Positions 16,745 to 24,239 of a stretch of DNA of 41,141 nucleotides are shown piece after piece. Both the position numbers and the translations under genes were made by a program. The number at the start of each line of letters is the position of its first letter. Position 1 is the first letter of the stretch. The notes beneath the pieces are model-generated. The model was not told where the DNA came from, searched no databases, and saw nothing but the letters and a program-made list of their open reading frames with translations. This DNA is from Bacteroidia bacterium (GTDB taxonomy: Bacteria > Bacteroidota > Bacteroidia > Bacteroidales > UBA932): the NCBI GenBank assembly GCA_030537315.1, contig JAUNNZ010000018.1, positions 1 through 41,141 of the forward strand, in the 5' to 3' direction.

Positions 16745-17774
16745 GGGTGTCAGGAAATCATATACCGCCGAAGTTCCGACAATCTGTGTCGGCAACATAA
16801 CCGTAGGCGGGACGGGCAAGACCCCTCACGTGGAGATGATTCTCCGTATGCTGGAGGAGTCTCCCGAGTGGAGCGGGAAGCATATCGCTGTCCTGTCCCG
16901 CGGCTACAAGCGCAAGAGCAAGGGCTTCCAGGAGGTCACTGTCGACGGAAGTGCGGAGTTCTTCGGCGATGAGCCGCTTCAGATAAAGAAGAAATTCCCG
17001 TCGGTCACCGTAGCCGTGTGCAAGGACCGCGTGGTGGGATGCCGCATCTTATGCCATCCGGAAGGGAATGATTTCAAACCGGCGGATCTGATCATCCTTG
17101 ACGACGCTTTTCAGTACCGTCGCTTGAAAGCCACGAAAAATGTGATTCTGGTGGACTACAACCACCCGATTTTCAAGGACAAGCTGCTGCCTTTCGGCCG
17201 GCTGCGCGATCTTCCCTCACGTATCGGCGAAGCTGACGTCATACTTGTGACCAAATGCCCCGCTGAACTTGACGACTGGGAGAAGGTGAAGTTCTGCGAC
17301 TTGCTCGGGGTGGATGATTATTCCCCGCAGGAATGTACCGGAACCGCTGCTGACGGCCACAGACGTACCGTGCTTTTCACGACGGTCAACTACTGTGACA
17401 AGGAGATGGTTTTCGAGACCGGAGACCCCCATTATTTCTATACAAAGAAACTTGTGCTTGTGACCGGCATAGCCAGGGATGATGCACTGCGCAGCTATCT
17501 CAGCGATACATACCGTATTTTGCGCCGCTTCAGTTATCCCGACCATCATTCTTTCAAACGTTCAGATATCGGAGACTGGGTCGAAGTCATCAAAGCGGAA
17601 CCGACAGCGGCCATAGGGACTACCGAAAAGGATGCGCAGAGAATCCTTGCCGCCGGTCAGGTGCCTGAAACAATAAAGGCACGCATCTTCTGCGTGCCTA
17701 TAAAGTCCGATTTCCTGACTCCGGAAGAACTGTCTGTCTTTACAGCCTTCCTGAACGGGGTTAAACGGTCATGA
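16698..17774 (+). CDS. lpxK: Tetraacyldisaccharide 4'-kinase
   Basis: Adds the 4'-phosphate to the lipid A precursor at the inner membrane, using ATP. The 358-residue protein has the LpxK P-loop GNITVGGTGKTPH (GGTGKTP at about 37-43), then LSRGYKRKSKG, LDDAFQYRRL, DYNHP and a C-terminal TTEKDAQR. The frame opens at a TTG 21 bases upstream. I chose the ATG because MLYRLILKIRHSLYNKGV resembles the membrane-facing N-terminal helix of other LpxK proteins. That start overlaps dusB by 47 bases. The 3' end overlaps the convergent frr gene by 14 bases. Confidence 0.92.
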   Translation: MLYRLILKIRHSLYNKGVRKSYTAEVPTICVGNITVGGTGKTPHVEMILRMLEESPEWSGKHIAVLSRGYKRKSKGFQEVTVDGSAEFFGDEPLQIKKKFPSVTVAVCKDRVVGCRILCHPEGNDFKPADLIILDDAFQYRRLKATKNVILVDYNHPIFKDKLLPFGRLRDLPSRIGEADVILVTKCPAELDDWEKVKFCDLLGVDDYSPQECTGTAADGHRRTVLFTTVNYCDKEMVFETGDPHYFYTKKLVLVTGIARDDALRSYLSDTYRILRRFSYPDHHSFKRSDIGDWVEVIKAEPTAAIGTTEKDAQRILAAGQVPETIKARIFCVPIKSDFLTPEELSVFTAFLNGVKRS

Positions 17775-18330
17775 TTTCCTTTTCCTTTGCGGATACGACC
17801 TCGTCGGCGTTCTTCACGAACTTGTCGGTGAGTTTCTGAATCTCGGCCTCGGCTTCCTTCTCGGCGTCCTCTGAAAGGCCTTCGTTCTTCTGGGCCTTCT
17901 TCAGGAGTTCGACACCGTCGCGGCGCACGTTGCGGACGACGATCTTCGCCTGCTCGCCTGCGCCCTTCGCTTTCTTGATAAGCTCTTTGCGGCGCTCCTC
18001 GGTGAGGGCCGGAACGGTGCAGCGGATGATTTCGCCGTTGTTCTGAGGGGTGAGACCGATATTGGCATCCATAATCGCCTTTTCAATCTTAGGGATGAGG
18101 GTCTTCTCCCATGGCTGGATGGCAAGGGTCTTGGCATCCGGAGCTGAGATGGAGGCGACCTGTGCGATAGGGGTCGGGGTGCCGTAGTAATCAACTACAA
18201 CAGGGTTGAATACTGCAGGGTTGGCTTTGCCTACGCGGTATGTCTTGAGATCCTCTTCGAGGAACACAAGCGCGTCTTTCATTTTGGATTCCGTACTGTT
18301 GACGATTTCCTTTGCTCTATCTGTTAACAT
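17761..18330 (-). CDS. frr: Ribosome recycling factor
   Basis: Works with EF-G to split ribosomes after termination. The 189-residue protein shows the family landmarks: FLEEDLKTYRVGKANPAVFNPVVVDYYG at the start of the triple-helix arm, APDAKTLAIQPWEKT, NNGEIIRCTVPALTEERRKEL and VRNVRRDGVELLKKAQK. It lies 11 bases after pyrH, the usual pyrH-frr pair. Its 3' end overlaps lpxK on the other strand by 14 bases. Confidence 0.97.
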   Translation of the reverse strand: MLTDRAKEIVNSTESKMKDALVFLEEDLKTYRVGKANPAVFNPVVVDYYGTPTPIAQVASISAPDAKTLAIQPWEKTLIPKIEKAIMDANIGLTPQNNGEIIRCTVPALTEERRKELIKKAKGAGEQAKIVVRNVRRDGVELLKKAQKNEGLSEDAEKEAEAEIQKLTDKFVKNADEVVSAKEKEIMTV

Positions 18331-18341
18331 AATTTATGTGA

Positions 18342-19046
18342 TTAAGCGTGTACTGTTGTGCCTATGTTGTCGCCCTTGAGAAGTCTGGCGAGATTTCCGT
18401 CCTGTTCGACGTCGAAGACCACGATAGGGATAGGACCCTGCTCGCAGAGAGCGAAAGCGGTGGCGTCCATAACCTTGAGGTGGTCTGCGAGCGCCTTCGT
18501 GAAGGTGAGCTCGGTGTATCTTGTGGCGTTTGGATCCTTCTTCGGGTCTGCGGTGTAAACGCCGTCAACCTTGGTGCCTTTCAGAAGCGCGTCGGCGCCG
18601 ATTTCAAGTGCGCGGAGCGCAGCACCTGAATCTGTGGTGAAGAAAGGGTTGCCGGTGCCTCCGGAGATGAGTGCGACACCGCCGCGTTCAAGGACTGCAA
18701 CGGCGTCTTCCTTCCTGTAATAATGTGCGATCGGTTCCATCGGGGTGGCGGTGAACACCTCTGCCTCGACTCCAAGGGAACGGATGGCGCAGGCCAGTCC
18801 GATGGAGTTGATGACCGTGGCAAGCATACCCATGCGGTCGCCGTTGATGCGGTCGAAACCCTTGCCGAGGCCTTGCAGGCCGCGGAAGATATTGCCGCCG
18901 CCGTTGACGATAGCAACCTGATGGCCGGCCTTGACGGCAGCTACGATTTCTGAAGCATATCTGGCGAGGCTCTTTTCGTCGATACCCTTTCCTTCGGGAC
19001 CGCCGAGGCTCTCACCACTCAATTTAAGTAAAACGCGTCTGTACAT
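18342..19046 (-). CDS. pyrH: UMP kinase
   Basis: Phosphorylates UMP to UDP; in bacteria it is a hexameric amino-acid-kinase fold enzyme unlike the eukaryotic one. The 234-residue product has RVLLKLSGESLGG, VNGGGNIFRG, DRMGMLATVINSIGL, GGTGNPFFTTDSGAALRA and TKVDGVYTADPKKDP, all typical of PyrH. It is first in the pyrH-frr unit. A TACTTTTG -7 box with a TTG 20 bases further upstream precedes it. Confidence 0.97.
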   Translation of the reverse strand: MYRRVLLKLSGESLGGPEGKGIDEKSLARYASEIVAAVKAGHQVAIVNGGGNIFRGLQGLGKGFDRINGDRMGMLATVINSIGLACAIRSLGVEAEVFTATPMEPIAHYYRKEDAVAVLERGGVALISGGTGNPFFTTDSGAALRALEIGADALLKGTKVDGVYTADPKKDPNATRYTELTFTKALADHLKVMDATAFALCEQGPIPIVVFDVEQDGNLARLLKGDNIGTTVHA

Positions 19047-19069
19047 TACTGGAATGTTGTTGTGGAAAA

Positions 19070-19100
19070 CAAAAGTATTTGAAAATTATGAAACTTGCAA
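19070..19100 (-). promoter_or_regulatory. Promoter of pyrH-frr
   Basis: Read on the - strand: -33 TTG at 19100-19098, a 20-base spacer, then -7 TACTTTTG at 19077-19070, ending 23 bases before the pyrH ATG. Both elements fit the Bacteroidota consensus. Confidence 0.65.
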
Positions 19101-19109
19101 GATTCGGAC

Positions 19110-19117
19110 TATATTTG
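19110..19117 (+). promoter_or_regulatory. Promoter -7 box of sdhC
   Basis: TATATTTG fits TAnnTTTG exactly and ends 29 bases before the ATG at 19147. This placement rules out the longer upstream reading of the sdhC frame. Confidence 0.6.
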
Positions 19118-19146
19118 CAAATCAATTTGAATTAAATCACGACCAA

Positions 19147-19872
19147 ATGTTCATATTCAATTCATCCATCGGAAAGAAGTTCGTACAGGCTGTTTCAGGT
19201 GCGTTCCTTATCCTGTTCCTCCTCCTTCACGCCACCATCAACTTCTTCTCAGTAATCGACTCCTTCACAGGGAAGTTCGGTGCCGTTGCAGTCGACGCCG
19301 ACCTCTTCTCCAAGGGTGACGGCCTCTTCAAGCTCGGCTGCGACTTCATGTCCACCCCTGTAATCAGCATTATGGTTCCGGTTCTCGCCCTTGGTTTCGC
19401 AGTACATATTTTATATGGTATCTGGCTTACCATCAAGAACCTCATCGCCCGCGGCGGCGTAAAGCGTTATGAAGTGTCAAGCAAGGCAGCCGTTGATTCC
19501 TGGTCAGCAAGCAACATGCTCGTGCTCGGTCTTGTGATCGTCGGCTTCATCGCTTTCCACCTCACCCAGTTCTGGGCCCACATGCAGCTCCCTGAGATGT
19601 TCGGCATCGGCACATATGAGGATAATCCTTATGTGCTCCTCACCACTTACTTCGGTCACTGGTGGTGCCTCGCCCTCTACGTTCTCTGGTTCCTCGCATT
19701 GTGGTTCCACCTCAACCACGGCTTCTGGAGCATGTTCCAGACAGTGGGCTGGGACGGCCAGACCTGGTTCAAGAGACTCAAGGTGATCGGCGTCATCTTC
19801 TCGACTCTCATCTGCGTCATGTTCATCCTGGTCGCTTTCAACGCGTTCTTCCAGGCGAACTTCGTTGCATAA
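19147..19872 (+). CDS. sdhC: Succinate dehydrogenase/fumarate reductase cytochrome b subunit
   Basis: Membrane anchor that binds heme b and passes electrons between menaquinone and the flavoprotein/iron-sulfur subunits. The 241-residue product has five hydrophobic segments of the di-heme b558 type. Conserved-looking His residues lie in the first four: LLLHATINF, FAVHILYG, IAFHLTQFW and LWFHLNHGFWS. The frame stays open upstream, but the promoter at 19110 and the fit of MFIFNSSIGKK favour this start. In many Bacteroidota the next genes are sdhA and sdhB; here a terminator and the ribosomal rplM operon follow instead, so the partner subunits must be encoded elsewhere. Confidence 0.92.
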   Translation: MFIFNSSIGKKFVQAVSGAFLILFLLLHATINFFSVIDSFTGKFGAVAVDADLFSKGDGLFKLGCDFMSTPVISIMVPVLALGFAVHILYGIWLTIKNLIARGGVKRYEVSSKAAVDSWSASNMLVLGLVIVGFIAFHLTQFWAHMQLPEMFGIGTYEDNPYVLLTTYFGHWWCLALYVLWFLALWFHLNHGFWSMFQTVGWDGQTWFKRLKVIGVIFSTLICVMFILVAFNAFFQANFVA

Positions 19873-19894
19873 TCGAGCCGCTGAACGATTCTTT

Positions 19895-19924
19895 TTGATT
19901 TTTCAGAATAAATTTCTACCTTTG
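19895..19924 (+). promoter_or_regulatory. Promoter of the rplM operon
   Basis: -33 TTG (19895-19897, within TTTTTG), a 19-base spacer, and -7 TACCTTTG (19917-19924): a complete consensus match. The last bases of the -7 box form the base of the hairpin at 19922-19952. Confidence 0.8.
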
Positions 19925-19957
19925 CGACCCCTATTTTGTGTAGGGATCGCAATTTTT
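19922..19957 (+). terminator. Hairpin with T-tract between sdhC and rplM (terminator and/or leader element)
   Basis: TTGCGACCCCTA pairs with TAGGGATCGCAA (12 positions, one C/A mismatch) around the loop TTTTGTG, followed by five T. For transcripts coming from sdhC it is a good factor-independent terminator. For rplM transcripts starting near 19929 only the inner CCCTA/TAGGG part would remain at the very 5' end. Whether it also regulates rplM is open. Confidence 0.75.
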
Positions 19958-19981
19958 ATTAACTAATTAAAGATCAAGACA

Positions 19982-20434
19982 GTGGACACACAAAGCTACA
20001 AAACTGTATCGCTTAACAAAGCAACAGTGGACAAGAAGTGGGTAGTCATTGATGCGACAGATCTCGCACTTGGTCGCCTCGCTTCTCGCGTTGCTCTTGT
20101 ACTTCGTGGCAAGAACAAGCCGGGCTTCACTCCTCACGTTGACTGTGGTGACAACGTCATCGTCGTCAATGCAGAGAAAGTGGCTCTCGGTGGCAAGAAG
20201 ATGACCGACCGCGTGTACACTCGCTACACCGGATATCCGGGTGGCCAGCGCTTCACAACTCCGAAGGAGATTCTCGCAAAGCAGCCTGCAGAGCTTGTCA
20301 GGAGAGCAGTCAAGGGTATGCTCCCTAAGACCCGTCTTGGTGATGACCTTCTCGGCAACCTGTTCGTATATGCAGGTCCTGAGCATCCACACCAGGCACA
20401 GAACCCTAAACAGATTAAGTTGGACGAAATTTAA
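19982..20434 (+). CDS. rplM: 50S ribosomal protein L13
   Basis: Early-assembly protein of the large subunit. The 150-residue product starts at GTG with MDTQSYKTVSLNKATVDKKW, the usual Bacteroidota L13 start, and contains VVIDATDLALGRLAS, GDNVIVVNAEKVALGGKK, YTRYTGYPGG, RAVKGMLPKTRLG and LFVYAGPEHPHQAQNP. It is the first gene of rplM-rpsI-(rpsB-tsf), with a consensus promoter and a 5' hairpin upstream. An AT-rich leader (AATTAAAGATC) precedes the GTG and no Shine-Dalgarno sequence is visible. Confidence 0.98.
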   Translation: MDTQSYKTVSLNKATVDKKWVVIDATDLALGRLASRVALVLRGKNKPGFTPHVDCGDNVIVVNAEKVALGGKKMTDRVYTRYTGYPGGQRFTTPKEILAKQPAELVRRAVKGMLPKTRLGDDLLGNLFVYAGPEHPHQAQNPKQIKLDEI

Positions 20435-20443
20435 ACAGAGCAA

Positions 20444-20833
20444 ATGGAACAGACACACGCCCTTGGAAGACGTAAAGCAGCTGTAGCTCGCGTTTATCTC
20501 ACCGCCGGCAATGGCAACATCACGATCAACGACCGTCCTCTCGAGACCTATTTCGCTCTCGAGTCACTCCGTTACATCGTGAATCAGCCGTTGGAAGTTG
20601 CTGGTGCAGCTGGCCAGTTTGACGTTAAGGTTACCGTCGTAGGCGGTGGCGTTAAGGGTCAGGCAGAGGCCATCCGCCTTGGCATCGCCCGCGCACTCAG
20701 TGAGGTTGATAAAGAAGCGTATCGTTCAGCACTTAAGGCAGCAGGCTTCCTCACCCGCGACGCACGTGAGGTTGAGCGCAAGAAGCCAGGCCAGCCGGGT
20801 GCACGCCGCCGCTTCCAGTTCAGTAAACGTTAG
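20444..20833 (+). CDS. rpsI: 30S ribosomal protein S9
   Basis: Small-subunit protein whose C-terminal tail reaches the P-site tRNA. The 129-residue product has [41 protein letters not shown] and the basic end [17 protein letters not shown] with terminal Lys-Arg. It lies 9 bases after rplM, the universal L13-S9 pair. Confidence 0.98.
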   Translation: MEQTHALGRRKAAVARVYLTAGNGNITINDRPLETYFALESLRYIVNQPLEVAGAAGQFDVKVTVVGGGVKGQAEAIRLGIARALSEVDKEAYRSALKAAGFLTRDAREVERKKPGQPGARRRFQFSKR

Positions 20834-20994
20834 TTATCGATTGTTTACGGCACAGCTGTGGTTTCAAACCATCCTGGTGATGGCTGCCACGCTGCGGAAA
20901 AGGTTGGAGACCGGCCAGGCCGCTACTCCGCCTTGAAGAAAAGAGACCCCGCGAACGGGGACAGTTTACAAAAAACAAAAACAACAAGACAATT
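20834..20994 (+). promoter_or_regulatory. Structured leader upstream of rpsB (candidate S2 autoregulatory RNA)
   Basis: The 161 bases between rpsI and rpsB hold several perfect short stems: CCATC/GATGG (20869-20883, loop CTGGT), GCGGA/TCCGC (20894-20898 with 20927-20931) enclosing smaller pairings, and CCCCG/CGGGG around a CGAA loop (20947-20960). An unstructured A-rich stretch up to the ATG follows. No TAnnTTTG box is present, so it is probably an internal leader of the r-protein transcript. Ribosomal S2 is known to regulate its own mRNA in other bacteria; the link here is inference. Confidence 0.5.
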
Positions 20995-21801
20995 ATGTCA
21001 CGCACAAATTTCCAAGAATTGCTTGATGCAGGTGTTCATTTCGGTCACTTGGCAAGAAAGTGGAACCCTAAGATGGCTCCATACATCTTCGACCAGAAGA
21101 ACGGAATCCACGTTATCGATCTGCACAAGACTATCGGCAAGATAGATGAGGCAGCCGAGGAGATGAAGCAGCTCGCAAAGAGCGGCCGCAAGATCCTCTT
21201 CGTCGCTACCAAGAAGCAGGCAAAGGATATTGTAAAGGATAAAGCAACCGCAGTCAATATGCCTTCAATCACCGAGCGTTGGGCCGGTGGTATGCTTACA
21301 AACTTCCCAACAATCCGCAAGGCCATCAAGAAAATGGCCACCATCGACAAGATGAAAGAGGACGGTACCTTCGACAAGCTCGCAAAGCGTGAGCGTCTCC
21401 AGGTTGACCGTCAGAGAGCAAAGCTCGAGAAGAACCTTGGTTCTATCCGCGACATGAGCCGCCTTCCGTCAGCACTCTTCGTGATCGACGTACAGAAGGA
21501 AGCCAACGCAGTCAAGGAAGCCAATCGTCTTAATATCCCGGTATTCGCAATGGTTGATACTTGTTGCGATCCTACCCCTATTGATTATGTGATTCCGGCT
21601 AATGACGACGCTACCAAGTCAATCGAGTGCATCCTCAACATCCTTTGCGCAGCTATCAATGAAGGTCTCGAAGAGCGCAAGCTCGAGAAGGACAAGGAAG
21701 CTCCGGAGGAAGGTGCAGAGGAAGCAGCTCCGGCACGCAAGCTCCGCGCACGCAAGGGTGCGAAGCCAGTCGATGTAGAGGACGAGGAGAAGGCCGAATA
21801 A
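20995..21801 (+). CDS. rpsB: 30S ribosomal protein S2
   Basis: Small-subunit surface protein. The 268-residue product has LLDAGVHFGHLARKWNPKM, IDLHKTIGKIDEA, GRKILFVATKKQA, RWAGGMLTNFPTI, LPSALFVIDVQKE, NIPVFAMVDT and DPTPIDYVIPANDDA. An acidic, Glu/Ala-rich C-terminal tail follows, as often seen in Bacteroidota. tsf follows after 26 bases. Confidence 0.98.
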   Translation: MSRTNFQELLDAGVHFGHLARKWNPKMAPYIFDQKNGIHVIDLHKTIGKIDEAAEEMKQLAKSGRKILFVATKKQAKDIVKDKATAVNMPSITERWAGGMLTNFPTIRKAIKKMATIDKMKEDGTFDKLAKRERLQVDRQRAKLEKNLGSIRDMSRLPSALFVIDVQKEANAVKEANRLNIPVFAMVDTCCDPTPIDYVIPANDDATKSIECILNILCAAINEGLEERKLEKDKEAPEEGAEEAAPARKLRARKGAKPVDVEDEEKAE

Positions 21802-21827
21802 GTTCCATTTAATATAGAATAAGTATT

Positions 21828-22823
21828 ATGGCAATTTCAGCACAAGACGTAATGAAGCTTCGCAAGATGACTTCTGCCGGTATGATGGATTGCAAGAAGG
21901 CCCTCGAGGAAGCCAACGGTGACTTCGACAAGGCTATGGGCATTATCCGTGAGAAAGGCAAGCTCGTCGCTGCAAAGCGCGCAGACCGTGAGACCACCGA
22001 AGGTGCAGTCAAGGCCCGCATCGCAGGCAACAAGGGTATCCTCGTATGCCTCGGTTGCGAAACTGACTTCGTTTCACGCAACGCAGACTTCCAGAACCTC
22101 GCAGACGCTATCGCTGACGTGGCTATCGCAAACTGCCCGGCCGACATCGAAGGCCTCAAGGCTTGCAAGATGGCTGACGGCTACACCGTAGCTGAGGCAG
22201 TTGAGGCTCAGACTGGCAAGACCGGTGAGAAGCACGTTCTCGTCGGCTACGCTATCATCGAGGCTCCATTCATCGCCGAGTACATCCATAAGATCAATGG
22301 TAAGCTTGGTGCCATCGTCGGTTTCAACAAGCCGATCTCAGAGTCCCTCGCAAAGGGTGTCGTAATGCAGGTCGCTTCAATGAACCCTGTATCCATCGGC
22401 GCAGCTGACTGCCCTGCAGCAGTTCTCGAGGAAGAGAAGAACGTGGCTATCCAGAAGACCAAGGAAGAGCTCGTACAGAAGGGTATCGACGCCGCTCTCA
22501 AGAAGGCCGGCATCAACCCTGCACACGTTGACTCAGAGGCTCACATCGAGTCCAACACCGCCAAGGGTTGGCTCACTCCTGAGCAGGCTGAGCAGGCTCG
22601 CCAGATCATCAAGACCGTCGGTGAGGAGAAGCTCGCTTCCCTCAATATGCAGATGGTTGAGAACATCGCCAACGGCCGTGTTCAGAAGTTCCTCAAGGAG
22701 CAGACTCTCGAGGAGCAGGAGTACCAGATGTCAGACGACAAGATCTCTGTAAAGCAGGCTATGGCAGCTGAGGACAAGGACGCAAAGGTTCTTTGCTTCA
22801 AGCGCTTCACTCTCTGCGACTAA
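21828..22823 (+). CDS. tsf: Elongation factor Ts
   Basis: Exchanges GDP for GTP on EF-Tu. The 331-residue product begins with the UBA-like domain and the EF-Tu contact motif (KLRKMTSAGMMDCKKALEEA, then GDFDKAMGIIREKG). It continues with NKGILVCLGCETDFVSRN, the dimerisation-core repeats and the C-terminal GRVQKFLKEQTLEEQEY. This is the long form normal for Bacteroidales. It is the last gene of the ribosomal cluster and is followed by a strong terminator. Confidence 0.98.
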   Translation: MAISAQDVMKLRKMTSAGMMDCKKALEEANGDFDKAMGIIREKGKLVAAKRADRETTEGAVKARIAGNKGILVCLGCETDFVSRNADFQNLADAIADVAIANCPADIEGLKACKMADGYTVAEAVEAQTGKTGEKHVLVGYAIIEAPFIAEYIHKINGKLGAIVGFNKPISESLAKGVVMQVASMNPVSIGAADCPAAVLEEEKNVAIQKTKEELVQKGIDAALKKAGINPAHVDSEAHIESNTAKGWLTPEQAEQARQIIKTVGEEKLASLNMQMVENIANGRVQKFLKEQTLEEQEYQMSDDKISVKQAMAAEDKDAKVLCFKRFTLCD

Positions 22824-22843
22824 TCATTTGGTTCAGATACAAG

Positions 22844-22878
22844 ATGAGGATGACCGGTTCGGCCATCCTCATTTTTTT
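22844..22878 (+). terminator. Terminator after tsf
   Basis: ATGAGGATG pairs with CATCCTCAT (9 bases), with an inner CCG/CGG extension around GTT, followed by a run of seven T. It closes the rplM-tsf cluster. Confidence 0.92.
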
Positions 22879-22938
22879 ATATCCTAACGGCTCCGGGCTG
22901 CCAGCTCAGCTTCTCCGCCGTAAGAGAAAGCCAAACAA

Positions 22939-22975
22939 AATAGCTATTCTTTTGATAGTCAGAGGAATAGCTATT
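22939..22975 (+). repeat. Twin palindromes in the tsf-Rpn gap
   Basis: The self-complementary decamer AATAGCTATT occurs at 22939-22948 and again at 22966-22975, each followed by a similar TTTTG stretch, so the two form an imperfect direct repeat 27 bases apart. A further inverted repeat (AAACGGCC at 23007-23014, GGCCGTTT at 23033-23040) lies nearby without a T-tract. I see no gene in 22879-23075. Confidence 0.4.
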
Positions 22976-23075
22976 GCTTTTGTGATATAGCGTGCAATGA
23001 TTTTTGAAACGGCCGAGAAAACAACAATTCCTGGCCGTTTATCATATCGCTTCTCGCTGGGGCAGCCTGCCAGAA

Positions 23076-23996
23076 TCACAGTGCCTCGATCTGCTCCAGA
23101 CTCAAGCCCGTGGCCTTTGAAATAATCTCGGCAGATATACCCAACGCTTTGAGATTCCTTGCGGCGTTTACATTCCCTTCCTCTCTGCCTTCCTCTCTGC
23201 CTTGCGCCAGACCCTTCTCGAGCCCCTCAGCGGTGGCTTTCTCCATCGCGAAGTTCCATTGGTTGCGGATGTCTCTTTCGGTTGTCATATACCTGGCGTA
23301 ATCTTTCTTTTCGGTCTTGGAGAGGGACTCGACCTGGACAGTTTTGAAAAGTTCCCGCATCTCTTGCGTGCTGAACTCTGCAGGACGCTCGGTCAACCGT
23401 CCCATCTCCTTCAGACAAAAGTACCACCTTTCAAGGTCATTGTCAATACCTTGCAAGGATTTTTTGAAACGCCCCAGCTCTACGAAGACGATATTGATGG
23501 CTTCGGACAACTTCTCGCCTGTTGTCTTCTCTCTCAAAGAATAGAACGAGCGGTATTCGTCCAGCCAGTGAGGATTATCCTCGTGCTCCAAAGCAAAGTG
23601 AATGAAAGCAACCACGTACCGCGGTGTCAGATGATAAAGTCCGGCACCAGCCTCTACCTCTTCCAAAATCGGCAACGCAGCATAATAGACAGCTCTGTCC
23701 TTGAAGTCGTGCTGGTCACGAACCTGAACCTCGATAATCACTTCGTGACCGGTATCCAACTTACACCGAAGATCCATCCGCGAGTTTCTGTTCTCGCGGC
23801 TGAAGCCGGTGGTCTCAGGACTCAGATACTCCAGGTCCGAGACCCGGATGTCCGGGAGCATCCTGTTCAATAGTGTAATGAGCAGGCCTTTATTGGCCCT
23901 CCTGCCGAAAACCCTTTTGAAGATGATATCATCGGAGATATCCAAGAACGGACCGACAGTAACGCCACGATCCATAATAAAACTGTCATTGTTCAT
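23076..23996 (-). CDS. Rpn family recombination-promoting nuclease (PDDEXK)
   Basis: The Rpn family (called PD-(D/E)XK nuclease transposase in some databases) contains DNA endonucleases that promote RecA-independent recombination, and often occurs as several diverged copies per genome. The 306-residue product has MDRGVTVGPFLDISDDIIFKRVFG, the nuclease core SRMDLRCKLDTGHEVIIEVQV (Asp, then ExQ), AVYYAALP and the helical tail GLAQGREEGREEG ending ATGLSLEQIEAL. The ATG at 23996 is one choice; the next ATG, 21 bases further in (MDRG), is the start conserved in the remnant copy. It lies alone after the tsf terminator. An internally deleted relative sits at 29049-29147. Confidence 0.88.
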   Translation of the reverse strand: MNNDSFIMDRGVTVGPFLDISDDIIFKRVFGRRANKGLLITLLNRMLPDIRVSDLEYLSPETTGFSRENRNSRMDLRCKLDTGHEVIIEVQVRDQHDFKDRAVYYAALPILEEVEAGAGLYHLTPRYVVAFIHFALEHEDNPHWLDEYRSFYSLREKTTGEKLSEAINIVFVELGRFKKSLQGIDNDLERWYFCLKEMGRLTERPAEFSTQEMRELFKTVQVESLSKTEKKDYARYMTTERDIRNQWNFAMEKATAEGLEKGLAQGREEGREEGNVNAARNLKALGISAEIISKATGLSLEQIEAL

Positions 23997-24098
23997 AATA
24001 TGCAAAATTTTCAACGGTAGCCAATGTAGTGCATCACTGCACAAAGCCAATGAAATCTTAAAAAAGAAATCAAGAAATATATCTTTTCGAGGGTATAA

Positions 24099-24177
24099 AA
24101 ATAAATCTTATGACTATGCTCAGTTGCCAAATCAGTTTTTGTGGTCCCAAGCTTTTCTTGTGTAAGCCAGAGATTTT
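24099..24177 (+). repeat. 79-base direct repeat, left copy
   Basis: Identical base for base to 29232-29310 and in the same orientation. It begins AAATAAATC and ends GCCAGAGATTTT. It forms the non-coding outer end of the Rpn unit, 62 bases before the sigma-factor gene. Confidence 0.97.
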
Positions 24178-24224
24178 TTGTGTTTTTGAGTAGTCACTTT
24201 TAAGATTTTTCAGTCTATATAGTG

Positions 24225-24232
24225 TAAGTTTG
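24225..24232 (+). promoter_or_regulatory. Promoter -7 box of the ECF sigma operon
   Basis: TAAGTTTG fits TAnnTTTG and ends seven bases before the ATG at 24240, so a nearly leaderless mRNA is expected. No matching -33 TTG is seen, which would suit weak basal expression or a different sigma factor. Confidence 0.45.
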
Positions 24233-24239
24233 CTGATAG

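Larger units (their letters stand above)
23076..24177 (-). mobile_element. Rpn unit, copy 1 (full length)
   Basis: Homology with copy 2 (29049-29310) begins exactly at the Rpn stop codon and runs through the upstream non-coding region to base 24177. The last 79 bases (24099-24177) are identical in both copies, while the coding parts that remain differ at roughly one base in eight. No terminal inverted repeats or target-site duplication were recognised, so calling it mobile is inference from the two like-oriented copies and from the family's habits. Confidence 0.5.

Noticed and set aside
22793-22990. 65-codon open frame between tsf and the Rpn gene
   Set aside because: It overlaps the tsf 3' end and the terminator hairpin and has no start signal or recognisable sequence.
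23007-23040. Inverted repeat AAACGGCC/GGCCGTTT as a terminator for the Rpn gene
   Set aside because: No T-tract follows on either strand and the loop is 18 bases; recorded only as a nearby inverted repeat.
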